From: [Phialemoniopsis] sp. UDSM-2020
Taxonomy: Eukaryota; Ascomycota; Sordariomycetes; Thyridiales; Thyridiaceae
NCBI GenBank assembly: GCA_018873225.1
Contig: JAEILZ010000008.1
Location: 248,001 to 312,000, forward strand
Direction: 5' to 3'
Length of the DNA stretch: 64,000 nt
Numbering within the stretch: the stretch's first letter is position 1; each line of letters opens with the position of its first letter. Of this stretch, positions 22,521 to 32,440 are shown piece after piece. Made by a program: the position numbers and the translations under genes. The notes beneath the pieces were generated by a model. That model made no database searches. It was not told where the DNA came from and worked only from the letters and a program-made list of their open reading frames with translations.

Positions 22521-22781
22521 TTGCGAGCTTCAGTGGGAGATGTTCTATGAAGTAGTACAAGCACAGGAGAGTTAACATATATGTAGCTCAGTTACAGCAA
22601 TGCATATCCCGATCTTATCAAACAAGAAGAGGGAGGGTCAATCTTGTATGCCAATCACACGGCGTGTCTTAACTCAGACATGGCACTATCCATGAGCTAA
22701 CTGGAGAAGGCCATGTACTTGTGTAAGTGATGTGATTTCAGTGACGGCGACTACTGTATTTTCTGTGCTGCTTTCCACCTT

Positions 22782-24772
22782 TTAAATCCGTCCTCGCTCG
22801 AGAAATTGGTTCGGGATGTCAATCGGCTTACAACGTAGATACTCAGCTAAGTTCTTACCCAAGACATCGTACGTAGAGCTTGATGCAACCCCACGATCCA
22901 AATGATCCTTTAGTAGAAAATGGACAGCTGTTGGAGGTGTCAATCAAGTGTTAAGGGACGTAAAGGTCAGGACCACCAGACTTACCTCGAATGTTCGGAA
23001 GCTCAAATCGAAAGATCGGCTTTCCTTTGTCGTCCTCTGCCAGCAGTTCCCTAACCTTTTCCACTGTCAGTAGACTACGTAGCCAGTCCCATTCGTCGTC
23101 ATATCGAACAAAGAATCCGACGTTGCAGTCAGACCCTTTGTCCCCAGAGCGAGCATGGGCCACATAGCCGAGTGGTGCCTTGGTCGTCGGTCCTAGACTG
23201 GCGAGGTCGATGGGAGACTTCGTCTCATATGATTCTTGTTCGTACAAGAAGTCGACCGTATCCGTCGGCGGAGCAATCTCGATCGATTGTGCCTTCCAAG
23301 GCAGATGGCAGATGTGCTGAATACTGCTCTGCGGCAGTATCGCAACCCAATACTCATAGAAAGGCCGCGGTACAGCCTGGCGTGTATCTACGGCGAATGT
23401 TGCGCCGGGATAGCTTTGCATGATGATGTCGGTCACTGGCCTGAGGAATTGGCTCGGCGAAAGGGACGCTTCTTCCTTTGCCTGTGCAAAGATGCGCAGG
23501 TCGACAGTGGCTGCATCCTGGTTCTTTGGGTTCAAAGGACACCGCCCATTGATGCGGAACTTGAGGCATGAAAATTTGGACTCATCTAGCACAGCACGAG
23601 CCTGGCGTTCTAAGAGTGCGGCTTTCTCCTCGATGTCCAGGCCGCAGAGAAAGTAGTGCGCTTCAGCTTGAAATCCCCCCTTTGCTGTGAGACCAACTTT
23701 GGTAGTTGGAGGAGGGCGTAAGCCGGGGATGTTGCTGACGTGTCTACAGAAAGGTCAGACATGTACAGCTTGAAATATGGGACTGCATGGCTTACACAAG
23801 ATTCTCACCCGCCTGCTGAATCTTGATCTCATCCAGTCTCGCCACTACGTCGGAATTGTAGTATAGCGGGCCCTGGATCTCATAAAGCAGCTGTGCCTTG
23901 CAAGTATCAACGGTGACCATGCCATCGCCTCCTTTCTGTTTGGTGATGTAAAAATCACCAGTAGGGAGCATCTCTACGATGGGGTACCCAAGGTGGAGCG
24001 TCGACCCTGGGAGGCTCTTGAATCCAGAGAAATTGCCGCCTGTGACATAGGTCGAGCACTCGATGAAGTGGCCGGCGACGAAGGCGGCAGCCAGCTGGCC
24101 ATAGTCTTCTCGACGGTACCCAAAGTGATATGCGGCGCATGCAATGGTGGGTGATGCGTCTGCAACACGACCGCAGAGTACAATATCAGCCCCCTGCTTC
24201 AGGGCCTCGACAATGCCCCAGCACCCCAGGTACGCCTGAGCGTAGATGGGTTCGTATGGCCAGTCACTTAGTCTCTTGCCTATACGCCAACATCCCGTTA
24301 GTGTAGCTCTTGACAAGGCATTGGAATGCATACCGGTTGTCAAGCTCTTGAAGTCATCTCCGGACTCGATTGCAGCCTGCACGGCCTCAATGACCTCGTC
24401 ACCAGCCACCCACGCAACCTTGAGGGACAAATTTGCAGCTTTGATCATGTCCACTACCACTTTGTAGAGTTTCTCGGTATCGCTAGCTCCAGCATTGACA
24501 GCAACTTTGATGCCCTTAGACTGGAGGTGAGGCAGCGCTGGTTCAAGGGCTTCGAGGAAGCATGTCTCAAACTCATCCGACGAACCAGAGCTACCAATCT
24601 TGGCCCCGCCTCGGCTCGTCATGTTGTACTCTGACATCCAATCGCCGACGATGAATTGGACATCCTCATTCTCAGCAAGGTCCGCCATTGCTTGTCGGCG
24701 GTCCGTAACGGAGCCCGAGGCAGAGGCGATGCGCAGCTTAGCATGGTGTATGGAGCCCATTGTGTATGACAT
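22782..24772 (-). CDS. AtuA/DUF1446-family protein
   Basis: Four exons, 24772-24334, 24279-23796, 23743-22986 and 22927-22782, give 608 aa; the introns are 54, 52 and 58 nt. The N-terminus (RIASASGSVTDRR) and the DUF1446 core lead into a C-terminal AtuA-like ferredoxin-fold domain (YVAHARSGDKGSDCNVGFF). The protein ends in HFLLKDHLDRGVASS and a short tail. The bacterial founder AtuA belongs to the acyclic-terpene (citronellol/geraniol) utilisation locus; the fungal members have no settled biochemical role. The gene is divergent from an MFS gene and marks the left end of the catabolic cluster. A second in-frame ATG lies 12 nt downstream. Confidence 0.9.
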
Positions 24773-25207
24773 GAAAGGCTTGCGTTGAGGACGTGAATCA
24801 GATTCAACACGCTTGGGGCGTTCACAAATTGGTCACGGTCGTTCTTAAGTGCGTGTAGACAACGGGAAAACTTCTTGGCGGCCTGAGATGATGTATCTCA
24901 CGTGCCAGATTGGGATAGGTCAGCGGGGAATTAACAACAATCGACCATCTCTACTAGTTACCTTGGCCTGTGGATCCCATTTGGCTGGCGTGGTTTTCGC
25001 AATCCCGCGTTCTCAAGGCGAAGGGTCTTGACGGGATTGCTAATCCCGAGAAGCATTTCGCGCAACTCCCTAGTCTGTGTGCGTTGTTCTTGGTTTTACT
25101 TATTAACCATTGATGCCCGGGATCAAATTGCGGGGAGATCTCGAATCCCCACAGTCTCTACCCCGTACTATCGATGCGAAGCATTGAATTTTCGAATTGA
25201 GTACGAG
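24773..25207. promoter_or_regulatory. Divergent promoter of AtuA-like and MFS genes
   Basis: No gene. It holds a perfect palindrome (25032-25048) and an extra half site AATCCCG at 25001-25007, the densest occurrence of this motif in the window. Confidence 0.6.
25032..25048. promoter_or_regulatory. Palindromic operator candidate CGGGATT-N3-AATCCCG
   Basis: Perfect 7-3-7 inverted repeat, CGGGATTGCTAATCCCG. It lies 160 nt before the MFS start and 260 nt before the AtuA start. CGG half sites in inverted orientation are the usual target of Zn2Cys6 dimers, and two such genes lie in the cluster. Related copies occur at 31792, 36322, 47018 and 58068. Confidence 0.65.
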
Positions 25208-27001
25208 ATGAACGACACTGCTTTTGCTAAGGACGAGAGGGTTGGGGATGAGAGACTGGAGCTTCAAAGCATTCGAAACGATGAAGTGGTAAGTCATCTA
25301 CTGGCGACATCGCCTATATCTGGCAGAATGCTGATACGATAATTTAGCTGCCCGCATATGATGATGCCGAAACTGCCCGGATTCTCCGCAAAATTGACTG
25401 GCGTGTCATCCCAATCCTCGCCCTTCTTTATGTCCTGTCTTTTCTGGACCGAAGTGAGTCAACTAAAGGCCAGTTCACTCTGTCGGTCTACCCTTGCTGA
25501 CTAGTGGAAAAATCAGGCAATATCGGCAACGCAAAGATCGCGGGGATGATGGAGGATTTGCATCTCACCGGCGCGCAGTACAACATGGTTCTCACTGTCT
25601 TCTTCATCCCTTACATTTTGTTTGAAGTGCCCAGCAACATCGTGTTGAAGCTCATGAGGCCTTCTCGGTGGATTGCAATCTTAGTTGCAGCATGGGGAAC
25701 AGTGAGCATGTTATTGACATAGTCATATGAAATATGCTGACAACCCCTCTCAGGTTGTCACACTTCAAGGGATCGTGCCAGACTACCGTGGCCTTCTCAT
25801 CACTCGAGTGTTCATGGGTGTGTTTGAAAGTGGATTCTTTCCCGCCGCTACCTATCTTCTTACAACATGGTACTGTCGCTTTGAGCTTCAGACTAGGATG
25901 GCTCTGTTCTTCTCGTCGGCCAACTTTGCCAGTGCATTCTCGGGCTTACTGGCTGCTGGGATACAGAACATGAAAGGTGTCGCTGGCCTGAATGGCTGGC
26001 GTTGGATCTTCATCATCGAGGGCATCGTCACTGTGGTCGTGGGAACGATCTGCGCCTTGATGCTCCCAGACTCACCAGAGACCGCCAAGTTCCTTACACC
26101 AGAAGAAAGATCCTTTGTGGCCCGTCGTATCCGACACGATGTTGGAGTCGGCGACGAAACCAGCCACGAGGGCTTTTCATGGGCCCTTCTAAAGGCTACG
26201 CTGCTCGATTGGAAAATTTACGCAATGGTTTTGATGTACTGGGGTAACAGGTATGCGAACCAGCTCTCTGCGGACTAACGACCTTGCTGGCGATTAAGCT
26301 GACAACAATACGAAGTGTTTCATTCTACGGCTTCAACTACACGGCACCCTCCATCATACTCCAACTAGGATATTCGAGCACGGCGGCCCAGTTGCTCACG
26401 GTGCCGATTTATGCCTTTGGTATGCTTGCGACATTGTCCATTTCATGGTTTGCGGACCGGAAGAAGGTCAGGTGGCCTTTCATTGTGATCCCATACAGCA
26501 TTATGTCGGTGGCATTCATCGGTAAGCAGTTGACGTAGATCCAATACCGAGAGCACAACAAGCTGACACCTAGACTTTAAAGGCTTGATGGTGATTCCGC
26601 ATCCTCGCCTCCCGGGCCTCACTTATGCGCTCCTCTTTGCGATTCCGGCTGGCGGCCACCCACCGCTCATGACAACCATTTCCTGGCTGAGCAACAACCT
26701 TGCCCCAAGCTGGAAGCAAGCTATCGGTCTTGCGACCCTAGCCGCTATCGGAAACGGTGGTGGATTAGTTGGTAGCAACATCTTCCTAGCCCAGGAAGCA
26801 CCGCGCTACTACACCGGTTATGGGATCAGCCTTGGGTTCGCCGTATTGGCGATCATCAGTGCTCTCTTGATGCGCCATGTGTTCAAGAAGGAAAACGAGA
26901 AGCGTGACCGCATATCGGAGGACGAGGTCAGAGCTCAGTTCTCCGACCAGGAGCTCGCTCAGATGGGTGATAAGAGTCCCCTTTTCCGCTACGTCCTCTA
27001 A
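25208..27001 (+). CDS. MFS transporter, anion:cation symporter type
   Basis: Six exons: 25208-25288, 25348-25453, 25505-25701, 25754-26250, 26316-26521 and 26583-27001, giving 501 aa; all introns are 51-65 nt GT-AG. The first transmembrane segment holds ALLYVLSFLDR. The usual MFS loop (LKLMRPSRWIA) and GVFESGFFPAATYLL follow, with WRWIFIIEG before the central loop. This is the tartrate/nicotinate-carrier branch, so a small carboxylate or similar anion is the likely cargo. Its divergent pairing with the AtuA-like gene and the shared palindrome suggest that it imports the cluster substrate or an intermediate. Confidence 0.92.
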
Positions 27002-27759
27002 GTAGCCCTGCCTCTTGTCATTCCTTCAAGACTTGGAGTGTCTTCAAAGACATAAGTCATTGACCGTTGGGCTAGTGGAGTAGACTGGTAGTTAAACGGT
27101 TAGGATTGTGTGGCAAAGCTATCCTTTGCAGTACCTCGAAGGGGAACAATGTTAGACCCCATAACAATGAAAATCTGGAAAGAGCAAGGTGGCTTTCTCA
27201 GAGCCAAAGTACCTCTAGCTCGTTCATTGTTTATAGAAGCTTGAGTTTCCCATTGTCATAATTGCCGTTCCCGCATTTTCGAGTTCCAAATGGGATATCA
27301 AATCGAATCACACGTTGCTTTCGCTGCTTATCCGTCTAATGGAACTGTATTTCCCTCTTACCACCTCGATTCATTGTCTGCCAACCTATCTGATGATCGT
27401 TTCTGTAGCTTTACGGCCATGTTTGTCAGGTGAGTCGGAGCCAAGAAGTGAGATGATGAGACCTTTCGTCCGACACGGGACTGGCATTCCCGGCACCGGT
27501 CCGAGGGACACTGGCAAATGTGGGAGCCAGCCGACCCGGTCGCACATTCGTACCTCGGGCCCTGGGTGTTCTGCTCATGATCCGTAGCGTAGTAAAGACA
27601 TGAACTAAAATCTTCCAGTGGGCTGATGACCTCTGCTGTTGGACTTGCTGCTCATCAAATATTCACCCACTTGTGGCTTCTAGTGTTTTGTTATCACCCT
27701 TTTTTGTCCCTAACATCTCGCTTCCTATCTCATTTTGCACATCAGCTGAAAAAGAAGCA
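27002..27759. other. Intergenic upstream of the ALDH gene
   Basis: No gene seen. A variant half site ATTCCCG is at 27486-27492. Around 27068-27150 a stretch looks superficially tRNA-like but does not fold as one. The promoter of the aldehyde dehydrogenase should lie in the last 300 nt. Confidence 0.5.
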
Positions 27760-29253
27760 ATGGCGTCTCTTTTCGAAAATCACCCTGCTAAGATCTCGGA
27801 GGCGATTTCAGATACCTCCATCCTTCATGAGGAGGCATATATTGGCGGACAGTGGGTTTCTAGCCCAACAACATTCCCGGTCTACGATCCTGCAACGGGC
27901 AAGACAATTGCGAACATCGCTGATCATTCCGTGGAGTCACTGAGGGCAGCGATTGATCATGCAGAGAGCGCATTCCATGACTTCAGAAAGACCACAGAGC
28001 ACGAACGATCTCGACTACTGCACCGATATGCAGCGCTCATTCGGCAACATGCTGATGACATTGCAGTGGTTCTTACCCTGGAGAACGGCAAGACACTGCC
28101 CGAAGCCAAAGGTGAAGTCGAATACGGTGCTAGCTTTATCTCATGGTTCGCGGAAGAAGCTGTCCGTAATTATGGCGACATCGTACCCTCTCAGCACAAA
28201 GGAAGTACCAATTTCATCATCCGTCAGCCCATCGGGGTATGTGCAATAATTGCTCCATGGAACTTTCCGGTTGCCATGATCACCAGAAAGCTTGGACCTG
28301 CATTGGCTGCTGGGTGTGCTGTCGTTATCAAGCCACCAAGCGAGACGCCTCTTTGCACTCTGATCTTGATGGAACTGGCCTTGCGTGCGGGCTTTCCGTC
28401 GAACGTCATTCAAGTTGTCCCAACACGCAACAGGAATGCAGTTCAAGAGCTCTACACCAACCCTATCGTCAAGAAGGTTAGCTTTACTGGCTCTACTGCA
28501 GTTGGGAAGTTGATCACCAAGGCTGCAGCGGATACCATGAAAAAGGTCTCTATGGAGCTAGGTGGCAACGCCCCTTTTATCGTGTTCGATGACGCCGACA
28601 TCACCCTTGCGGTCGATGGGGTTTTGGCATGCAAGTTCCGGTGCTCCGGACAAACTTGCGTATGCGCAAACAGACTGTTTGTTCAACAAGGAATCTATGA
28701 CGAATTTGTTCAAGCGCTCTTGGAGCGAATGAAGTCCTTTAAGATTGGCTCCGGGATGGATCCGACGGTAACACACGGCCCCCTCATCAACCGCGCATCC
28801 GTCGAGAAGGTGCAAAGTCATATTGATGATGCGTTATCGAAAGGAGCAAAATTATTGATTGGTGGGAAAACCCAGCAACAGGATCTGGGTGGTGGTTTCT
28901 TTATCGAACCTGCACTCATCACGGGTGTTACTACCGACATGGCTGTTGCTCGAGAGGAGACCTTTGGACCTTTGGCACCCGTGTTCAAATTCGACACCAT
29001 CGAAGAATGCATCCAAATGGCCAACGACACCGAGTTCGGCTTAGCCGGCTACTTCTTTTCCAATAACTTGCACACGATTTGGGACGTTGCGTCTCGTCTG
29101 GAGGTGGGAATGGTTGGAGTCAACACGGGCAAGATTAGCGCTGCGGAAGCACCTTTTGGGGGCATCAAGGAGTCTGGGTTGGGACGCGAGGGCAGCAAAT
29201 ACGGCTTGTCCGAATTCCAGGTCATGAAGAACATCACCCTTGGAGGCATGTAG
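27760..29253 (+). CDS. Aldehyde dehydrogenase, succinate-semialdehyde dehydrogenase type
   Basis: Single exon of 497 aa with the ATG at 27760. Rossmann and catalytic motifs are complete: IAPWNFP (about 164-170), FTGSTAVGK (242-250), MELGGNAPF with Glu266, and SGQTCVCANR with catalytic Cys300. The second cysteine two residues later (Cys302) is the C-x-C pair of succinate-semialdehyde dehydrogenases, where it acts as a redox switch. The enzyme oxidises a semialdehyde to the acid with NAD(P). In this cluster it could serve a dicarboxylic semialdehyde made after ring cleavage and not the GABA shunt; that is inference. Confidence 0.92.
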   Translation: MASLFENHPAKISEAISDTSILHEEAYIGGQWVSSPTTFPVYDPATGKTIANIADHSVESLRAAIDHAESAFHDFRKTTEHERSRLLHRYAALIRQHADDIAVVLTLENGKTLPEAKGEVEYGASFISWFAEEAVRNYGDIVPSQHKGSTNFIIRQPIGVCAIIAPWNFPVAMITRKLGPALAAGCAVVIKPPSETPLCTLILMELALRAGFPSNVIQVVPTRNRNAVQELYTNPIVKKVSFTGSTAVGKLITKAAADTMKKVSMELGGNAPFIVFDDADITLAVDGVLACKFRCSGQTCVCANRLFVQQGIYDEFVQALLERMKSFKIGSGMDPTVTHGPLINRASVEKVQSHIDDALSKGAKLLIGGKTQQQDLGGGFFIEPALITGVTTDMAVAREETFGPLAPVFKFDTIEECIQMANDTEFGLAGYFFSNNLHTIWDVASRLEVGMVGVNTGKISAAEAPFGGIKESGLGREGSKYGLSEFQVMKNITLGGM

Positions 29254-29569
29254 TTCACAGTTAGGTGCCACAATCTTTAAGCACTCTTGTTCACGCCAAA
29301 ATTGTGTATCTGTCAACAAGTAGTGCTTCGTCGTCTCTGAAAATCGTTTGGGGACGAAGTTGTGTCGTTGATCCTTGATACCAAGGCACGCATGCTAAGC
29401 AGAAAACCTAGTGATTGCCAATAGGTCTCATCATGGAGATGCCGGGAGCATTTGATAATCCCGTGTTCTTGTTATACAAAACTAAGGAAGTAGTGTTCTA
29501 TCACGTGTATATGGAAACTTGCGCATGAACGGCGCGTCCAGGTGACACGGCAATGTGCCTTTCCGCACT
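29254..29569. other. Convergent intergenic region (ALDH / BVMO)
   Basis: No gene. It holds the 3' ends of two convergent genes. One AATCCCG half site (29457-29463) faces an imperfect CGGGA 10 nt upstream; since no promoter is expected here it may be chance. Confidence 0.45.
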
Positions 29570-31469
29570 CTACAAAGTAACCTGAGACCAATAGCGAGAT
29601 GCGCTTTGGGTAGCGGACGCCAAGTTCATCATGATTCCTCCATTCCAATGAAGTGCTCCAGCAGCTGCTGCGAGTGCAAGGATCACGCCGTAGTTCTTCC
29701 TCAGATTTCTCCAAAGCCGGCGAAGCGGCCAGAACATAGAGCCACCCGTCATAATGAAGTCCCTCCACTTGGGAAAGGCTGTCGCCCTCCAGTACGTTGC
29801 GGCCGCGCCAGGCCAAGCCGCAACATTGCGCCCAGCTTTGTTGATGTACCAGTTACTGCACCCTGCAGCGAATACGGTCTGTGCCAAGGTTTGATCGAGG
29901 CTTTGAACAAACCCTTCCTCGGCCTCTGCGTCGACCTCAACTAGACCAGCGTACTGGTCAATGACGGGTTTGATCAATGTCGAGGCGATGTAGGCGATCT
30001 GAACTTCGACGGAGTACAAAACCGAGTTGAACGCTGGGAAGGTATTGGGACCGAACCTGTGGTGCCACCGAGTTAGCGAGTTTGGGAGTGAACAGTAACA
30101 ACCTCTGACTTCGACTCACAAGATGGCGAAGTTGGGGAAGTTGTGGACATAGGTGCCCATGTACGCCTGTGCTCCCCTGTGGTCCTTCCATTGATTCTCC
30201 AAGGCCACTCCTGTTTTGCCTACGATCTTCATCGGGGCTAGGAACGATGAAACTTGAAACCCAGTGGCCAGTATAATAGCATCAAACGCCTCCGCTTTCC
30301 CAGTGGAGCTCACGAGCCCACTCTCGGTAAATTCCTTGATGCCTTCTGGGATAAGTTCGACGTTGTCTCGGTGTAAGGAAGCCAGATAGCCAGGGTCGTA
30401 GATTCTTCGCTTGCAGCCGATAGGAAAATCGGGAACAATGAAGTCGTGATACTTCTGCGGCGCCGCACTAAAGATGTATTGCCGGGCCTCATCCTCTACC
30501 GCCAGCCTAGCTTTGACTTGCTTCTCTTCCGCGCCGTAGATGTACGCGATCTGATCAGTGCGCAGGAATAGATCCAGGCGATAGTAGCGTTGAATGAATG
30601 GAATGAATCGGAAACAGAACTTGTCGAAGGTGGAAAACTGCCTGTTCGGTCGCGGATGATACCACTGGGCAGTCCGGGCGTACTGTGTAAGCTTTCTAAC
30701 CCCTGGGGCAATAGAAGGCACCACTTGCGCAGCACTGCACCCGTTGCCAATCACAGCTACCCTCTTGTCGGTCCAGTCGAACGATGTGTCCCACTCTGCG
30801 GTGTGGAATATCTTTCCCTCGAATCGGTCCATCCCTGGAAACCGAACATCCCTGGGCTGCGAGAAGCCACCGACAGCAGAAAGCAGAATCTTGCATCTCC
30901 TCGTGTATTTGGATCGGGTCTTGCGATTGGCAAAGGTAACGTGCCACTCTTCGTTCTTCCATTCGGCCCCTACGCATTCTTGATCAAAGATAAAGAACTT
31001 CCGTAGATCGAACTTGTCAACGGTTGACTCGACATCTGTACCGCCCATCGCGTTAGCTGCATGCAACCTCGATGGTATCCCAGAAAGACCTACACTCCAA
31101 GATCTCTTCCTGGTCAGCCAGCGCCTGTGTCCAATTCGGGTTCAAGTTGAAGCTGAATGAGTATAGATGGATCGGCACGTCGGAGCCACTTGGGAGTCAA
31201 GTCAGCCAATGTGCGACGCGGAAGTGTTCAGGGCGCGAACTAACCATCCCGGGTAGTTATTCACCCTCCAGGTACCTCCCAGACCTTCTCGTTTCTCGTA
31301 AATCTAGCGGCGAGGTCAATGTGGTCAGCCTTCTGCGTTACACACGGAGTCGGCCTGCGATTGTGATCCGTACCTCAAAGTCGGTGTAGCCTAGCTTGCA
31401 CTTCAGCGTATGTGCCATGGAAATACCGGCGACGCCTCCGCCAATGATGATGGTATTTGTTGCAGGCAT
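29570..31469 (-). CDS. Baeyer-Villiger-type flavin monooxygenase
   Basis: Five exons (31469-31374, 31303-31245, 31188-31094, 31035-30120, 30056-29570) give 550 aa with 56-70-nt introns. The N-terminal FAD site is GGGVAG. A second Rossmann motif GNGCSAAQ follows, and between them the Baeyer-Villiger fingerprint F-x-G-x3-H-x3-W is present (FEGKIFHTAEW). ILATGFQVS marks the end of the NADPH domain. Such enzymes insert one oxygen next to a ketone, turning cyclic ketones into lactones or linear ketones into esters. This is the most informative catalytic step in the cluster. The donor of intron 3 (GTAGGT) is weaker than the others. Confidence 0.92.
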
Positions 31470-31791
31470 CGTGTGATAACTTGGTAGACTGCTGGAACGA
31501 ATTCGTGACACTAACACAAGGTAGCTAGAGCACTGTAAGCCCCCGGAACTGTTTGTATCAGTAGCCCTTGAAAGAATGAAGACTTGTTAGGTATACAATT
31601 TGCGTTTAGTCATGGCATTGAACCCGGAATGTTTAATAAGTGTGTGCCGGCGACGAGACCCCCTTATCCCACGGCGTACTATGTCTCTTTCATCAGAAGC
31701 CACATCTTGGAGCCAGGTATAATTTGTGGGTCTGGGGAATGTCTGGTGGGCATCCAACGAGGTGCTCTCTTCCAGCGGGGAAATGTCCTTT

Positions 31792-31807
31792 CGGGATTAC
31801 AATCCCG
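31792..31807. promoter_or_regulatory. Palindromic operator candidate CGGGATT-N2-AATCCCG
   Basis: Perfect 7-2-7 inverted repeat CGGGATTACAATCCCG, one base shorter in its spacer than the copy at 25032. It is 323 nt upstream of the monooxygenase start. Confidence 0.65.
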
Positions 31808-32401
31808 CACACAATTCCGAGAATTGATCATGGAAGCCCAAAACCCTCCAGGTGGAAGACCGCCGACCAGCCAGCGCCAGCACACCAGAAAATTTGAGAT
31901 CACTAGGTCAATATTGAACCCCACCAGATGAAGCACAGTCCTCTCACCTATTCTGATGCATCGAGCAACCTTCGTACAAGTCTGGACGCCACCCTCCCGC
32001 CAGGACAGTGGCCAAATGCATGTGAGCTTGAGCCTGACATTTAGCTTGGTTTGTTGTTCCAAAGAGGCGGCGTAGAGTGCTAAGCTGCCCTTGACAAGGT
32101 CATGAGAAAGTAAGATTTGTTCAGCACATGTTAATTATCAAGGCAAGTAGTTATCTGGGTAGGTCATGACCATTATCTTATCACGAGTCATGCCCCCGCT
32201 GTGTAGGCGCCTCACGCCAACCTGTTTTCGGCTCCACCCACCCACCCCAGAATGAGTTGTGACCACAGCGTCGGATGTGGGGTAGGATGACTGGCCTGGG
32301 AGAGGCTTTTCTTCCCCAGCCTCAAGACCAGCAGACTCCGGAGGTTTGCGGAGAACACGAGCTACCTGGACTACGCCCAGCCCCTGTCAGTCCCAGATCC
32401 A

Positions 32402-32439
32402 AGTGCCAGAGAGCAGCGACAGTGCCAGAGAGCAGCGAT
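32402..32439 (+). repeat. 19-bp tandem duplication before a start codon
   Basis: Two copies of AGTGCCAGAGAGCAGCGA(C/T) at 32402-32420 and 32421-32439, identical at 18 of 19 positions. They end one base before the ATG at 32441, so they lie in the 5' leader of the regulator mRNA. Confidence 0.85.
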
Positions 32440-32440
32440 C

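Larger units (their letters stand above)
31470..32440. promoter_or_regulatory. Divergent promoter of BVMO and Zn2Cys6 regulator
   Basis: About 970 nt without a supportable gene (short frames at 31584-31931 are featureless). It carries the palindrome at 31792-31807, a GGTCATGACC palindrome at 32162-32171 and a tandem duplication directly before the regulator's start codon. Confidence 0.6.

Noticed and set aside
27068..27150. tRNA-like stretch with a TAGTTAAACGGTTAGGAT segment
   Set aside because: No acceptor-stem pairing and no GGTTCGAATCC-type T arm at the right distance; I could not fold it into a cloverleaf.
29457..29463. AATCCCG at 29457 as an operator
   Set aside because: It lies between two convergent 3' ends with no promoter expected, and the opposing arm is imperfect; probably chance.
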